Assembly (NCBI GenBank): GCA_022545645.1
Contig: JACZQQ010000139.1
Span: 1-7,051, forward strand
DNA length: 7,051 nt
Source of the DNA: Acidobacteriota bacterium
Lineage (GTDB): Bacteria; Acidobacteriota; UBA6911; RPQK01; JADFOI01
Direction of reading: 5' to 3'
Shown piece by piece: positions 1 through 6,613 of the stretch (position 1 is the stretch's first letter; the number at the start of each line of letters is the position of its first letter). A program made the position numbers and the translations under genes. The notes beneath the pieces are model-generated. The model saw only the letters and a list, made by a program, of their open reading frames with translations, ran no database searches and was not told the DNA's origin.

Positions 1-296
1 AGGAGCCTGCCGCTGCCCAGGAAGACGCAGCCACTGAGCCTGCTCTTGAGGGAGCGAAGGAGGGAGAACCGCCAACCAAGAAAAGCGCAGAAGAAAAGAA
101 AGCTCCTGCTCAGGAAAGTACACCGACAGAGTCTCCTGCGGTGGTGAACAAGGAGAAAGGTAAGCTCAAACTCCAGATTCGAGAGCTGAAATCACAGCGC
201 CATGCAGCCCTGGATGCCCACGATCATGTCCTACTGAAGTCGATTCGGCGCAGGATCCGCACTCTCAAGCGTAAGGTCCGCAGATTAGCGGCATGA
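1..296 (+). CDS. C-terminal part of an unrecognised protein with an EAKP-rich linker and a basic helical tail (partial)
   Basis: The frame beginning at base 3 is open from the window edge to a TGA at 294-296, giving 97 residues; the start lies outside the window. The first ~50 residues are low-complexity Ala/Glu/Pro/Lys/Thr, as in a flexible linker. The last ~45 residues form a strongly basic, probably helical segment that begins KLKLQIRELKSQR and ends IRRRIRTLKRKVRRLAA. Regularly spaced Leu/Ile among Arg/Lys suggests an amphipathic helix or coiled coil able to bind nucleic acid or another acidic partner; that is inference. I do not recognise the family, and the missing N-terminus probably carries the defining domain. 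The composition is coherent for real coding sequence, and no other convincing frame covers this stretch. It converges with the acetamidase gene across only 6 nt, with no terminator hairpin visible between them. Confidence 0.6.
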   Translation, partial: EPAAAQEDAATEPALEGAKEGEPPTKKSAEEKKAPAQESTPTESPAVVNKEKGKLKLQIRELKSQRHAALDAHDHVLLKSIRRRIRTLKRKVRRLAA

Positions 297-302
297 CCTG
301 CC

Positions 303-1346
303 TCACTTGAAAATGTCTTTGGGAATCATCCCGTGGATTCCCTTGGTTCGGTCCACATTCTGAGTCACGTGATAATCCACGGCCAGACTGGCCAGCATGA
401 AGGCCTCGTTACGATCCAGATGAGGAAAGCGCTCGACAATGAAGTCGATGGTTTCTCTCACGGCGATCTTCATGGCTTCATCCAGATCTTCATGCAGCCC
501 CATCACCATCCAATGAGTGGGTGTTTCGGCCCGGGGCCACTTGAGCTTCATGTCCTTGCGAACGAAGAACTGAAAGCGCCCCCGCAACCCGGTCTCCAGG
601 GCGTTGATGGAAACCTCCCCATGTCCCTGTACGCCATGGCCATCCCCTGCTGAAAAGAGGGCCCCTTTGGTGTGTACCGGAATGTATAGGATACTCCCGG
701 TTCCCAGGTCCTTATTGTCCAGATTTCCTGCGTAATCCCCTGGAGGGACGGTGCTGATGCGTCCAGCCGCCGCCGCCGGAGCCACGCCCATGGAGCCGAA
801 AAAAGGATTGTTCATGGGAATCACCACTCTTTCAGCAGCTTGAGTGGTCTTATTCTCGAGGTCAATGCGCAGAATCCTCTCCCAGCGCTCAAATTCTCCG
901 GGCAGGGTTCCTCCTCGAGAGCTGAGGCGGCTGTAACCAAAGGTATAGGCCAGCTCCACTTCCAGAATACGCACTTCCAGGACGTCGCCGGGTTCGGCTC
1001 CGTTGATGTAGACCGGACCCACCATGATGTGAGGTCCCGGACCCTTATCCGTTACCTCGCGATAGATGCGACGGTAGCCCTCGGACATCTCCTCAGCGGG
1101 GATCCCCCACTTTTCCATGTCGATGGGATCCAGCCGAGGAACATCCTCTATGATGACGATGTCTCCCGGATTGACCCGGATCACCGGCTCCAGTTCGGCG
1201 CTGAAATATCCCCAGTGGATATTTTCAGGACTGGCTTTGAGTTCGTATGTCTTCTGGGCCTGAAGGACTCCCACAAACGAATTTAAGCTCAAGAATCCGA
1301 AAGTGGCTGAAATCACAATGAGAATCGCCAGATGTTTTCGACCCAT
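303..1346 (-). CDS. Exported acetamidase/formamidase family protein
   Basis: This 347-residue protein belongs to the FmdA/AmdA acetamidase/formamidase family, whose characterised members hydrolyse short amides to the acid and ammonia. Family landmarks in order are HWGYF near residue 44, a VNPGD strand turn near 58-62, GPVYINGAEPGD at 110-121, NPFFGSMGVAP at 180-190, GNLDNKDLGTGS at 207-218 and the GDGHGVQGHGE block at 234-244. The His and Asp residues of that last block are probable metal or active-site ligands. The N-terminus is a classical signal peptide: MGRKH, a hydrophobic stretch at 6-28, and a probable cut after VLQA (A30). The enzyme is therefore predicted to be exported, whereas characterised family members are cytoplasmic. 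The ATG is fixed by AAGGAGG four bases upstream. It lies 112 nt downstream of the MFS gene on the same strand. The family is clear; the actual substrate (formamide, acetamide or another amide) is unknown. Confidence 0.9.
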   Translation of the reverse strand: MGRKHLAILIVISATFGFLSLNSFVGVLQAQKTYELKASPENIHWGYFSAELEPVIRVNPGDIVIIEDVPRLDPIDMEKWGIPAEEMSEGYRRIYREVTDKGPGPHIMVGPVYINGAEPGDVLEVRILEVELAYTFGYSRLSSRGGTLPGEFERWERILRIDLENKTTQAAERVVIPMNNPFFGSMGVAPAAAAGRISTVPPGDYAGNLDNKDLGTGSILYIPVHTKGALFSAGDGHGVQGHGEVSINALETGLRGRFQFFVRKDMKLKWPRAETPTHWMVMGLHEDLDEAMKIAVRETIDFIVERFPHLDRNEAFMLASLAVDYHVTQNVDRTKGIHGMIPKDIFK

Positions 1347-1350
1347 GAAA

Positions 1351-1357
1351 CCTCCTT
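1351..1357 (-). promoter_or_regulatory. Strong ribosome binding site of the acetamidase gene
   Basis: The minus strand reads AAGGAGG here, a near-perfect Shine-Dalgarno sequence four bases before the ATG at 1346. It fixes the start at the codon that opens the signal peptide. Confidence 0.8.
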
Positions 1358-1388
1358 AGATTGCAACTTTAGATAGAAACTTTTGTAG

Positions 1389-1418
1389 AGTGTAGATCGT
1401 TACCCGGTGAGAAGGCAA
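1389..1418 (-). promoter_or_regulatory. Weak candidate sigma-70 promoter for the acetamidase gene
   Basis: On the minus strand, TTGCCT (1413-1418) and TACACT (1389-1394) are separated by 18 bases, each matching four of six consensus positions. Initiation near 1382 would give a leader of about 35 nt containing the strong ribosome binding site. The 112-nt gap after the MFS gene makes a separate promoter plausible, but the boxes are weak and could be chance. Confidence 0.25.
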
Positions 1419-1458
1419 ACTCTACTCACACTTCTTTATCCGAGCCTGCCTGGCCATT

Positions 1459-2670
1459 TCACTCACCGTTCTCGGGCAACTGTTGGAGGAAATAGAGGCC
1501 AATCAGCGGGCCTACGCCCAGAAAGGTCAAGGCCCATCTCCAGCCCAGGATCTCGGCCATCCAGGGAGTCAGCTGAATGGAAATCACTGTGATGGCAAAG
1601 CCGAGACCATTTTGAACCGTCAACGCCGTTCCCGTGTACTGGGGAGGACAGTATCTTACAGCCAGGGCAGAAAATTGGGGTGAGTCCGAGACCACGAAAA
1701 ATCCCCAGATGAGAAGCAGCGCCACCAGGAGCCCGGAATTCAGTTCATAGAGGACTCCCGAAGTGAAACAGAGGATGCAGCTCACCATCAAGGAGAATTT
1801 CGCCACCTTCTTTTCTCCGATCCGCCTTGAAACCCATCCTCCCAGGATGCAACCCAATGAGCCGGTTCCGATGATCAGGAAGGCAAGTAAGGAGAGCCCT
1901 GTACCGGTAGAGAGATCGTCCCCTTGAAAACGAGCACCCAGATAAAAAATGATCATCGACCAGAAGGCGTAGAGTTCCCACATATGGCCGAAGTACCCGA
2001 AGGCCGTTCTACGGAAAGGAAGATGAGCAAACACCCTCCATAACATCCTGGCATCAAAGGGCGCCCGAGCCTTGAGAAAAGGACCGTCGGAAAGGGCCAG
2101 CAGCACCAGACATCCCCCGGCTAAGGCCAATATCGAAGCTGTTCCTGCCAAAGTCCTCCAATCGAACTGGGAGCCGAGGGTTTGAATAAGATAAGGAAAA
2201 GCCGTTCCCAGGGTCAGGGCACCCACCAGAATACCCAGCCGCCATCCCAGCTGTGACCGAAACCAGGAAGCGACCAGTTTCATACCCACCGGATAAATTC
2301 CGGCCAGGGTCACGCCCGTTAGGGCCCGAAAGGCGAATGCCGTTGGGAGCCCGTCGGCAATCAGGGCAAAAGCCGCGTTGAATGCCGCTCCCAGTAAAGC
2401 GGATACAAAAAAGACCCGGCGAGGGTTAAAGACGTCGGCCAGGTTGAAGAATGCGTAGAGAAACGTTCCCGCTATGAATCCCAGCTGAACCGAGATGGTC
2501 AGCCAGGCACTCTCCGTGGAGGTAAGGCGCCAGGAGTGAATTAAATCGGGCGCGGCTGCGGTTCCGGAAAACCATGTTGAGGAAGTCAGGAACACAGCCG
2601 TCGAGACCAGGACGAGTGCCCGATTCCCTTCTCGGCTCACTTGTTCTGAGGCCGAGGTCGGTTCGCTCAC
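1459..2670 (-). CDS. Major facilitator superfamily (MFS) transporter
   Basis: This is an inner-membrane secondary carrier of about 403 residues with roughly twelve hydrophobic segments. The first, STAVFLTSSTWFSGTAAAP, lies about 20 residues from the chosen start. MFS loop signatures are present: NLADVFNPRRV between helices 2 and 3, and GGWVSRRIGEKKVAKF as the mirrored motif between helices 8 and 9. GFFVVSDSPQFSALAV and GWRWALTFLGVGP fit the C-terminal half. The overall pattern recalls uncharacterised MFS proteins often labelled cyanate-permease-like; the substrate cannot be read from sequence. The frame is open back to a GTG at 2748, which would add 26 polar residues and overlap the MaoC remnant by 53 nt. 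I prefer GTG 2670, which clears that gene's stop by 25 nt and follows a weak GAAGGG; GTG 2640 and 2727 are further options. It is probably co-transcribed with the genes upstream, and no terminator hairpin is seen after its stop. Confidence 0.85.
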   Translation of the reverse strand: MSEPTSASEQVSREGNRALVLVSTAVFLTSSTWFSGTAAAPDLIHSWRLTSTESAWLTISVQLGFIAGTFLYAFFNLADVFNPRRVFFVSALLGAAFNAAFALIADGLPTAFAFRALTGVTLAGIYPVGMKLVASWFRSQLGWRLGILVGALTLGTAFPYLIQTLGSQFDWRTLAGTASILALAGGCLVLLALSDGPFLKARAPFDARMLWRVFAHLPFRRTAFGYFGHMWELYAFWSMIIFYLGARFQGDDLSTGTGLSLLAFLIIGTGSLGCILGGWVSRRIGEKKVAKFSLMVSCILCFTSGVLYELNSGLLVALLLIWGFFVVSDSPQFSALAVRYCPPQYTGTALTVQNGLGFAITVISIQLTPWMAEILGWRWALTFLGVGPLIGLYFLQQLPENGE

Positions 2671-2695
2671 TCGAGGAACGGTCCCTTCAGTGCTT

Positions 2696-2911
2696 TCATC
2701 CTGAGAACGTATAGCACCAAGCTTCACCTTCCAGAACCGTTTCCTCACTTTCTCGAGTCACCTTGATCTTCAACTGGGTGACCGGCTTGCTCTCGTGGAC
2801 ACTGAGAATCTCCGCTTCAGCGGTAATCGTATCTCCGATGAAGACGGGAGCGGTGAATTTCCAGTTCTGACTCAGGAAAACGCTCCCTGGACCCGGCATA
2901 TCCATGGCCAC
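2696..2911 (-). pseudogene. N-terminally truncated MaoC-like (hot-dog) hydratase remnant
   Basis: Only 71 codons follow the first usable start (GTG 2911; ATGs at 2905 and 2899). They match the C-terminal half of MaoC / (R)-specific enoyl-CoA hydratases: MPGPGSVFLSQ, then KFTAPVFIGDTITAEAEI, then the final strands ending VLEGEAWCYTFSG. The frame stays open up to a TAA at 2969-2971, and its translation continues the homology as LVQEGLTTGLLHALVAMD, equivalent to the family's HG-[ML]-LTAGLL region. The His of that region is replaced. The N-terminal ~60-70 residues with the D-x-N-P-x-H hydratase motif cannot be present, because only 83 nt separate this gene from the cupin stop. No ribosome binding site precedes the GTG. 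It is most likely a deletion remnant that no longer makes a working hydratase. A small expressed hot-dog fragment is possible but less likely. Confidence 0.65.
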
Positions 2912-2994
2912 CAGGGCATGAAGAAGTCCGGTGGTCAGACCTTCCTGAACAAGCTGTGGTGTTGTCCGTTAAAGACGTCCGCGCTAAAGTCGCT

Positions 2995-3390
2995 CTAGCC
3001 CGCCTGTGAAGATGGCCGGTACTGTTCTTCGGTCACTTTTTCCATCCACTCTGCCGAGCCCCCGAGGTTGACCGCCAGGTGGCTCATCGACTCGTCCGGG
3101 CAGGCGCCATGCCAGTGCTTCTCACCGGCAGCGATGTGAACCGCATCCCCAGGTCCAATCTCCAATACATCCTCCCCTTCCTTTTGAACCAGACCTCTTC
3201 CCTCCTCCACAAAGAGCATCTGCACTCCAGTGTGCAGATGCCAGACGGTCCGTCCGCCGGGCGGAAAGGTGACTCGATACACTCGCAGTCCTTCATCCTG
3301 GTTCTCCTCCAGGACAATACCGGCCAGGACCTCTCCAGTGAAATGGTCAGGATCAACGGGTTCCAGGGTGATTTTCGGGTGCAGTTTCAT
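2995..3390 (-). CDS. Small single-domain cupin, similar to Mn-dependent cupin hydroxynitrile lyases / CMD-associated cupins
   Basis: This 131-residue single cupin barrel has motif 1 as PGGRTVWHLHTGVQMLFVEEGRG, with metal ligands H51, H53 and Q57. Motif 2 is PGDAVHIAAGEKHWHGA, with H92. The three-His-plus-Gln set, its spacing and the length match, from memory, the Granulicella tundricola hydroxynitrile lyase (H53/H55/Q59/H94, Mn-bound), offset by two. Related cupins, including those near carboxymuconolactone decarboxylases, end in the same way as SAEWMEKVTEEQY here. Hydroxynitrile lyases cleave cyanohydrins to HCN and an aldehyde, but most relatives have no known activity, so the substrate is open. 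The protein is cytoplasmic with no signal peptide. The ATG follows AAGGA by six bases and lies 15 nt after the DinB-like gene, indicating an operon. Residues 38, 40 and 108 (Y, V, N), which align by that offset with positions known to tune lyase activity, could be compared directly. Confidence 0.88.
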   Translation of the reverse strand: MKLHPKITLEPVDPDHFTGEVLAGIVLEENQDEGLRVYRVTFPPGGRTVWHLHTGVQMLFVEEGRGLVQKEGEDVLEIGPGDAVHIAAGEKHWHGACPDESMSHLAVNLGGSAEWMEKVTEEQYRPSSQAG

Positions 3391-3405
3391 CCTTTTTCCT
3401 TATTG

Positions 3406-3921
3406 TTAGGAGTCGGGTAGCTCCATAGGGTTATCAGCACTGCCCCCATAGATCTGGGGGACCTTGGAGCCCATGGGTCTTAAGTAGGTGGACAACTGTC
3501 CTCGGTGATGCACCGTATGGCGAATCATGAACGACAAAAATCCAATGGCCGGTAAATTAAAGATACCCAGGAGGGACACTTCCTGGGTCAGCTGCTCCCC
3601 GGAGAGAGACTTCACCTGCTCCATTAATGCCGGCATTTTTTCGTTATACAGGTTAATGGCGTCGGCTACCGACTTCACTTCGGAGTCCTCACCCTGGGGT
3701 GGCATGGGACCAAATTGACCGTCGATCACCGCCTGGAGAAACCACACGTCTTCCAAAGACATATGGCGTGCGAGTTCCAGGGCGCTCATGGACTTCGAAT
3801 GGGGCCTGTAGTCGCGCTCTTCTTCAGGAACAGCCTTGAAAACTCTCACGTTAATCTCGACTTCCTGGGCAACGATAGGAATGAAAAATTCGGCCATGGC
3901 TTTGGCGTTTTCTGGATTCAT
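3406..3921 (-). CDS. DinB-like family protein (four-helix, metal-binding)
   Basis: This 171-residue protein has the DinB/YfiT-like fold signature. One probable metal-binding His sits in LARHMSLEDVWFL (H53), and a C-terminal pair sits in IRHTVHHRGQLSTYLRPMG (H135 and H139), followed by a typical Gly-rich end with IYGGSADN. The superfamily comprises four-helix bundles that bind a divalent metal. Some members are thiol (bacillithiol or mycothiol) transferases, and many are damage-induced proteins of unknown role. This is not the DinB of DNA polymerase IV. No signal peptide or membrane segment is seen. The start is fixed by AGGAGG eight bases upstream. It is the first gene of the tight DinB-cupin group and lies 109 nt after the kinase stop, with a candidate promoter in between. 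The family call is firm; the substrate is unknown. Confidence 0.87.
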   Translation of the reverse strand: MNPENAKAMAEFFIPIVAQEVEINVRVFKAVPEEERDYRPHSKSMSALELARHMSLEDVWFLQAVIDGQFGPMPPQGEDSEVKSVADAINLYNEKMPALMEQVKSLSGEQLTQEVSLLGIFNLPAIGFLSFMIRHTVHHRGQLSTYLRPMGSKVPQIYGGSADNPMELPDS

Positions 3922-3929
3922 GAGTCTCT

Positions 3930-3935
3930 CCTCCT
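3930..3935 (-). promoter_or_regulatory. Ribosome binding site of the DinB-like gene
   Basis: The minus strand reads AGGAGG eight bases before the ATG at 3921, supporting that start. Confidence 0.7.
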
Positions 3936-3976
3936 GACGGCTCTTTGGCTGGTTATTTTCCTTCTAAAGAATGAGG

Positions 3977-4006
3977 AGTATACGACTGTGGTCAGGAAGG
4001 ATGCAA
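3977..4006 (-). promoter_or_regulatory. Candidate promoter upstream of the DinB-cupin-MFS group
   Basis: On the minus strand a good -10 box, TATACT (3977-3982), lies 18 bases after a poor -35 box, TTGCAT (4001-4006). Initiation near 3970 would give a leader of about 50 nt with the AGGAGG site. The 109-nt gap between the kinase and DinB-like genes is long enough to hold a promoter. The weak -35 box keeps this tentative; read-through from the kinase gene is the alternative, since no terminator hairpin is visible. Confidence 0.3.
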
Positions 4007-4030
4007 TAGGTCCGGACTGGGAGGATAGAC

Positions 4031-6349
4031 TCACCCTGTGCTAGTCACTCCCGGCTGGAGAAGCCCCATGCGGTCAAGCAGGTCCTGGAAGCGGGGGTCG
4101 GAACGAAGGGAATCAAAGACGGGCTCACAGGGCAGATAGACGAGGTTGCTGTCTCTGGCTTTATATCCTTGCTCCAGGAGTTCAAAGGCCTTCTCCGGGT
4201 CTCCTGATTCGTTGTAGACGGAAGCCAAAGGAATGCGGGAAACATACTCCGTTTTTGACATCTCCATGAGTGCGTCAAAGATTTCCAACCCCTTGTCACG
4301 GTCTCCCATTCGGAAGTAGGTTGCGGCAAGATACAGCATTGCTCCCTTTGGATCCTCCGACAGCTCCTTCAACTTTTCGAAGGCTGCGATCGCCTCCGGG
4401 TACATCTCCTGCAAGATGTAGGTCAGACCCAGATCAAAGTAGGCTCCAGCGAACTGGGAGTTCAGCTCAAGGGTGCGCCGGCACTGAGCCGTGGCTTCCT
4501 CGAATCGGCGGGAGAAGTGCAAAATCCGGCCCACGGCTGTGCTGATAATGGGTGATAGCGGATCCAACTCGTGAGCCCGTTTAATTTCAACAAGGGCCTC
4601 GTCGAGTCGATTGAGCGAGGCCAGGAGCATGGCAAATTGATGATGGCCGGTGGCAAAACCGTCGTTGAGTTCAATGGCGCGGCGAAATTCTTTCTCGGCC
4701 TGTTTCCAGTCCCAATCCAATCGGTAGTGTACAAGCGCCAGAGCCACGTGGGCTTCCGCACATGATTCATCCAGTGCAATAGCTCTACGCGCAGCATCTT
4801 TGGCCTTGGAGTGGGTATCGGAATGGGCTGTTTCACCCAGAAGCAGCGGGCAGTCCAGATTCAGCAGAATGTAAGCTTCGGCAAGCCCCGCGTGAGGCAG
4901 GGCGTAGCCATCGTCTTCAGCCGCCGCCTTCTCTAAACACTCGACGGCCTTGAGAAGACTGGGCTCGGTTCGTTGATTGAGATGATAGCGACCCTTCAGG
5001 TACATATTGTAAGCTTCCAGGTTTTCCGTATAGCGCTTGATCAAGGGCTGCTGTGAGTCCATTTCCAACCCGAGACGCAGCTTGTCCACAATCTTGCGGG
5101 CGATTTCGTCCTGGAGATCGAAGATGTCCTCCATTTCCCGGTCGTAGCGCTCGGACCAAAGATGATAGCCATCGGCTATATTGATGAGCTGGGCGGTAAT
5201 GCGCAGGCGTTTTCCCGCTTTTCGCACACTCCCTTCAAGTACCGTGTCCACCTTCAGTTCCCTTCCGATCTGGGAAATGCTTTCATGTCCGCCCTTGAAG
5301 CTGAAGGCCGATGTCCGTGAGGCCACTCGCAACCCTTTGAGCTGAGTGAGCGCATTGATCAGCTCCTCCGCTAAACCATCACTGAAATATTCGTTCTCGG
5401 GATCGGGACTCATGTTGATAAACGGGAGAACGGCAATCGAGGGTTGTGCCTTCACCTTTGGTGGGGTGCTGGTAGTCCATTGCGAATGAGAGTTTCCACC
5501 CTGTTTCAGCCGGGTCAAGTCCTCCAGTAACTCTTTGGCGGATTGGTAGCGTACCTCCCGGTCCTTTTCCAGTGCTTTTTGAATGACTCGTCCCAACCAA
5601 TCCGGCAATTCCGGATTCAACTTCTCGGGCAAAACGGGTGCTTCATTGAGGATTTTTTGGAACACGGCTCCCAGGTCCTGGCCCTGAAAGGGCATATGGT
5701 CGGTAGCCATCTCGTAAAGCAGTACGCCGAAGGAAAAGATGTCGCTTCGGGCATCCAGTTCCTTATCCAGAAGCTGCTCGGGGGACATGTAGTAGGGGGT
5801 TCCCACGCCAATACCCGGAGCGGTCAGGGGCCCCTCGACTTGAGTGTCCAATTCCGCTGGAGAGCCGTAGGGGCCCTCCTCAACCAATTTTGCCAAGCCG
5901 AAGTCCAGGAGCTTGATGGGACCACTCTCGGTGACAAATACATTGTCGGGTTTGATGTCGCGGTGGATGATCCCCTTATCATGGGCGGCATTCAATGCAC
6001 TGGAGATCTGAATGCTCCATTCGATGAGATGATCCTTGTCCAGAGGCCCACTTCCAAGATATTTCCTGAGGGTGTGGCCTTTGAGAAACTGCATGACAAT
6101 GAAGGGCTGTCCGTCCTGTTCTCCAATGTCGTGGATGGTGCAAATGTTGGGGTGATCGAGTGCCGAAGCCGCGCGCGCTTCTCTCTGAAACCGTTCCAAA
6201 GCCTGGCGGTTCTGCGCTAATTCGCCGGGAAGGAACTTCAAAGCCACATTTCGGCCCAGCCGAGTGTCTTGAGCCTTATAGACCACACCCATTCCTCCAC
6301 TACCGAGTTTCTCCAGAATCTTGTAGTGAGAGAAGGTCTGTCCGATCAT
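4031..6349 (-). CDS. Serine/threonine protein kinase with TolB-like domain and C-terminal TPR repeats
   Basis: This 772-residue cytoplasmic signalling protein phosphorylates Ser/Thr on targets not identifiable here. The kinase domain (about 9-282) is complete: glycine loop GSGGMG at 16-21, Lys38, Glu57, catalytic HRDIKPDN at 129-136, DFG at 149-151 and SPEQ at 189-192 in place of APE. HRD marks it as an RD kinase, probably activated through its activation loop. A short polar linker (283-302) with no membrane segment leads to a TolB-N/adenylate-cyclase-associated domain (about 303-428) with PSIAVLPFINMS, YFSDGLAEELINAL, LEGSVRK and GYHLWSERYDR. From about 440 to 760 there are around eight TPR-like repeats, a protein-binding surface. 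The end, FDSLRSDPRFQDLLDRMGL, is typical of this class. AGGAA lies 11 bases before the ATG, a weak site. Such kinases are most numerous in Acidobacteriota. It is transcribed away from the secreted repeat-protein gene. Confidence 0.93.
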   Translation of the reverse strand: MIGQTFSHYKILEKLGSGGMGVVYKAQDTRLGRNVALKFLPGELAQNRQALERFQREARAASALDHPNICTIHDIGEQDGQPFIVMQFLKGHTLRKYLGSGPLDKDHLIEWSIQISSALNAAHDKGIIHRDIKPDNVFVTESGPIKLLDFGLAKLVEEGPYGSPAELDTQVEGPLTAPGIGVGTPYYMSPEQLLDKELDARSDIFSFGVLLYEMATDHMPFQGQDLGAVFQKILNEAPVLPEKLNPELPDWLGRVIQKALEKDREVRYQSAKELLEDLTRLKQGGNSHSQWTTSTPPKVKAQPSIAVLPFINMSPDPENEYFSDGLAEELINALTQLKGLRVASRTSAFSFKGGHESISQIGRELKVDTVLEGSVRKAGKRLRITAQLINIADGYHLWSERYDREMEDIFDLQDEIARKIVDKLRLGLEMDSQQPLIKRYTENLEAYNMYLKGRYHLNQRTEPSLLKAVECLEKAAAEDDGYALPHAGLAEAYILLNLDCPLLLGETAHSDTHSKAKDAARRAIALDESCAEAHVALALVHYRLDWDWKQAEKEFRRAIELNDGFATGHHQFAMLLASLNRLDEALVEIKRAHELDPLSPIISTAVGRILHFSRRFEEATAQCRRTLELNSQFAGAYFDLGLTYILQEMYPEAIAAFEKLKELSEDPKGAMLYLAATYFRMGDRDKGLEIFDALMEMSKTEYVSRIPLASVYNESGDPEKAFELLEQGYKARDSNLVYLPCEPVFDSLRSDPRFQDLLDRMGLLQPGVTSTG

Positions 6350-6469
6350 AACGTTATCGTTTCCTGGGCAGCGGAAGGATCATGGGTGCTATCTGTCCCT
6401 CTCCAACAGGATTTTGCTCAATTCCCTGCATGGCTCCTGGAAGTATTGGGTGTCGTGTTTTGCCTCTAA

Positions 6470-6498
6470 ATCCTAGAACTTTAGGGCCTGCAAATCAA
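6470..6498 (-). promoter_or_regulatory. Candidate sigma-70 promoter for the kinase gene
   Basis: On the minus strand, TTGATT (6493-6498) and TAGGAT (6470-6475) are separated by exactly 17 bases, each matching four of six consensus positions. Initiation near 6463 would give a leader of about 114 nt. An inverted repeat, CTAAA-N9-TTTAG (6466-6484), covers the -10 box and start-proximal spacer and could be a repressor site. Both are consensus matches by eye only. Confidence 0.3.
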
Positions 6499-6606
6499 AT
6501 CACCGAAAAAGAAGTCAAGAGATGGTCATTCTTAGGCTACTGGACTGCTTGTTGTCATATAAGCCGGCGTCTGAGGCGACTAATAACCTGAACATGACAC
6601 ATAACC

Positions 6607-6613
6607 AAGGAGG
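6607..6613 (+). promoter_or_regulatory. Very strong ribosome binding site of the secreted repeat-protein gene
   Basis: AAGGAGG lies six bases before the ATG at 6620, an optimal arrangement that fixes the start and predicts high translation. Confidence 0.85.

Noticed and set aside
840..1286. 148-codon plus-strand open frame
   Set aside because: It is antisense to the acetamidase gene, which has clear family motifs and a strong ribosome binding site; the plus-strand translation has no recognisable features.
1385..1425. GTAGAG/CTCTAC inverted repeat before the acetamidase gene
   Set aside because: The arms are only six bases and 29 bases apart, with no tail or extended pairing; chance is likely and it is not a convincing terminator or operator.
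3406..3921. DNA polymerase IV (dinB) assignment
   Set aside because: The name is shared only; the protein is a 171-residue four-helix metal-binding protein without polymerase motifs.
5543..6220. 225-codon plus-strand open frame
   Set aside because: It lies wholly antisense to the kinase domain, has no ribosome binding site or recognisable domain, and is explained by codon bias of the real gene.
6382..6591. Plus-strand open frames in the divergent intergenic region
   Set aside because: There is no Shine-Dalgarno sequence, the composition is not protein-like, and they cover the region that must hold promoters for the flanking genes.
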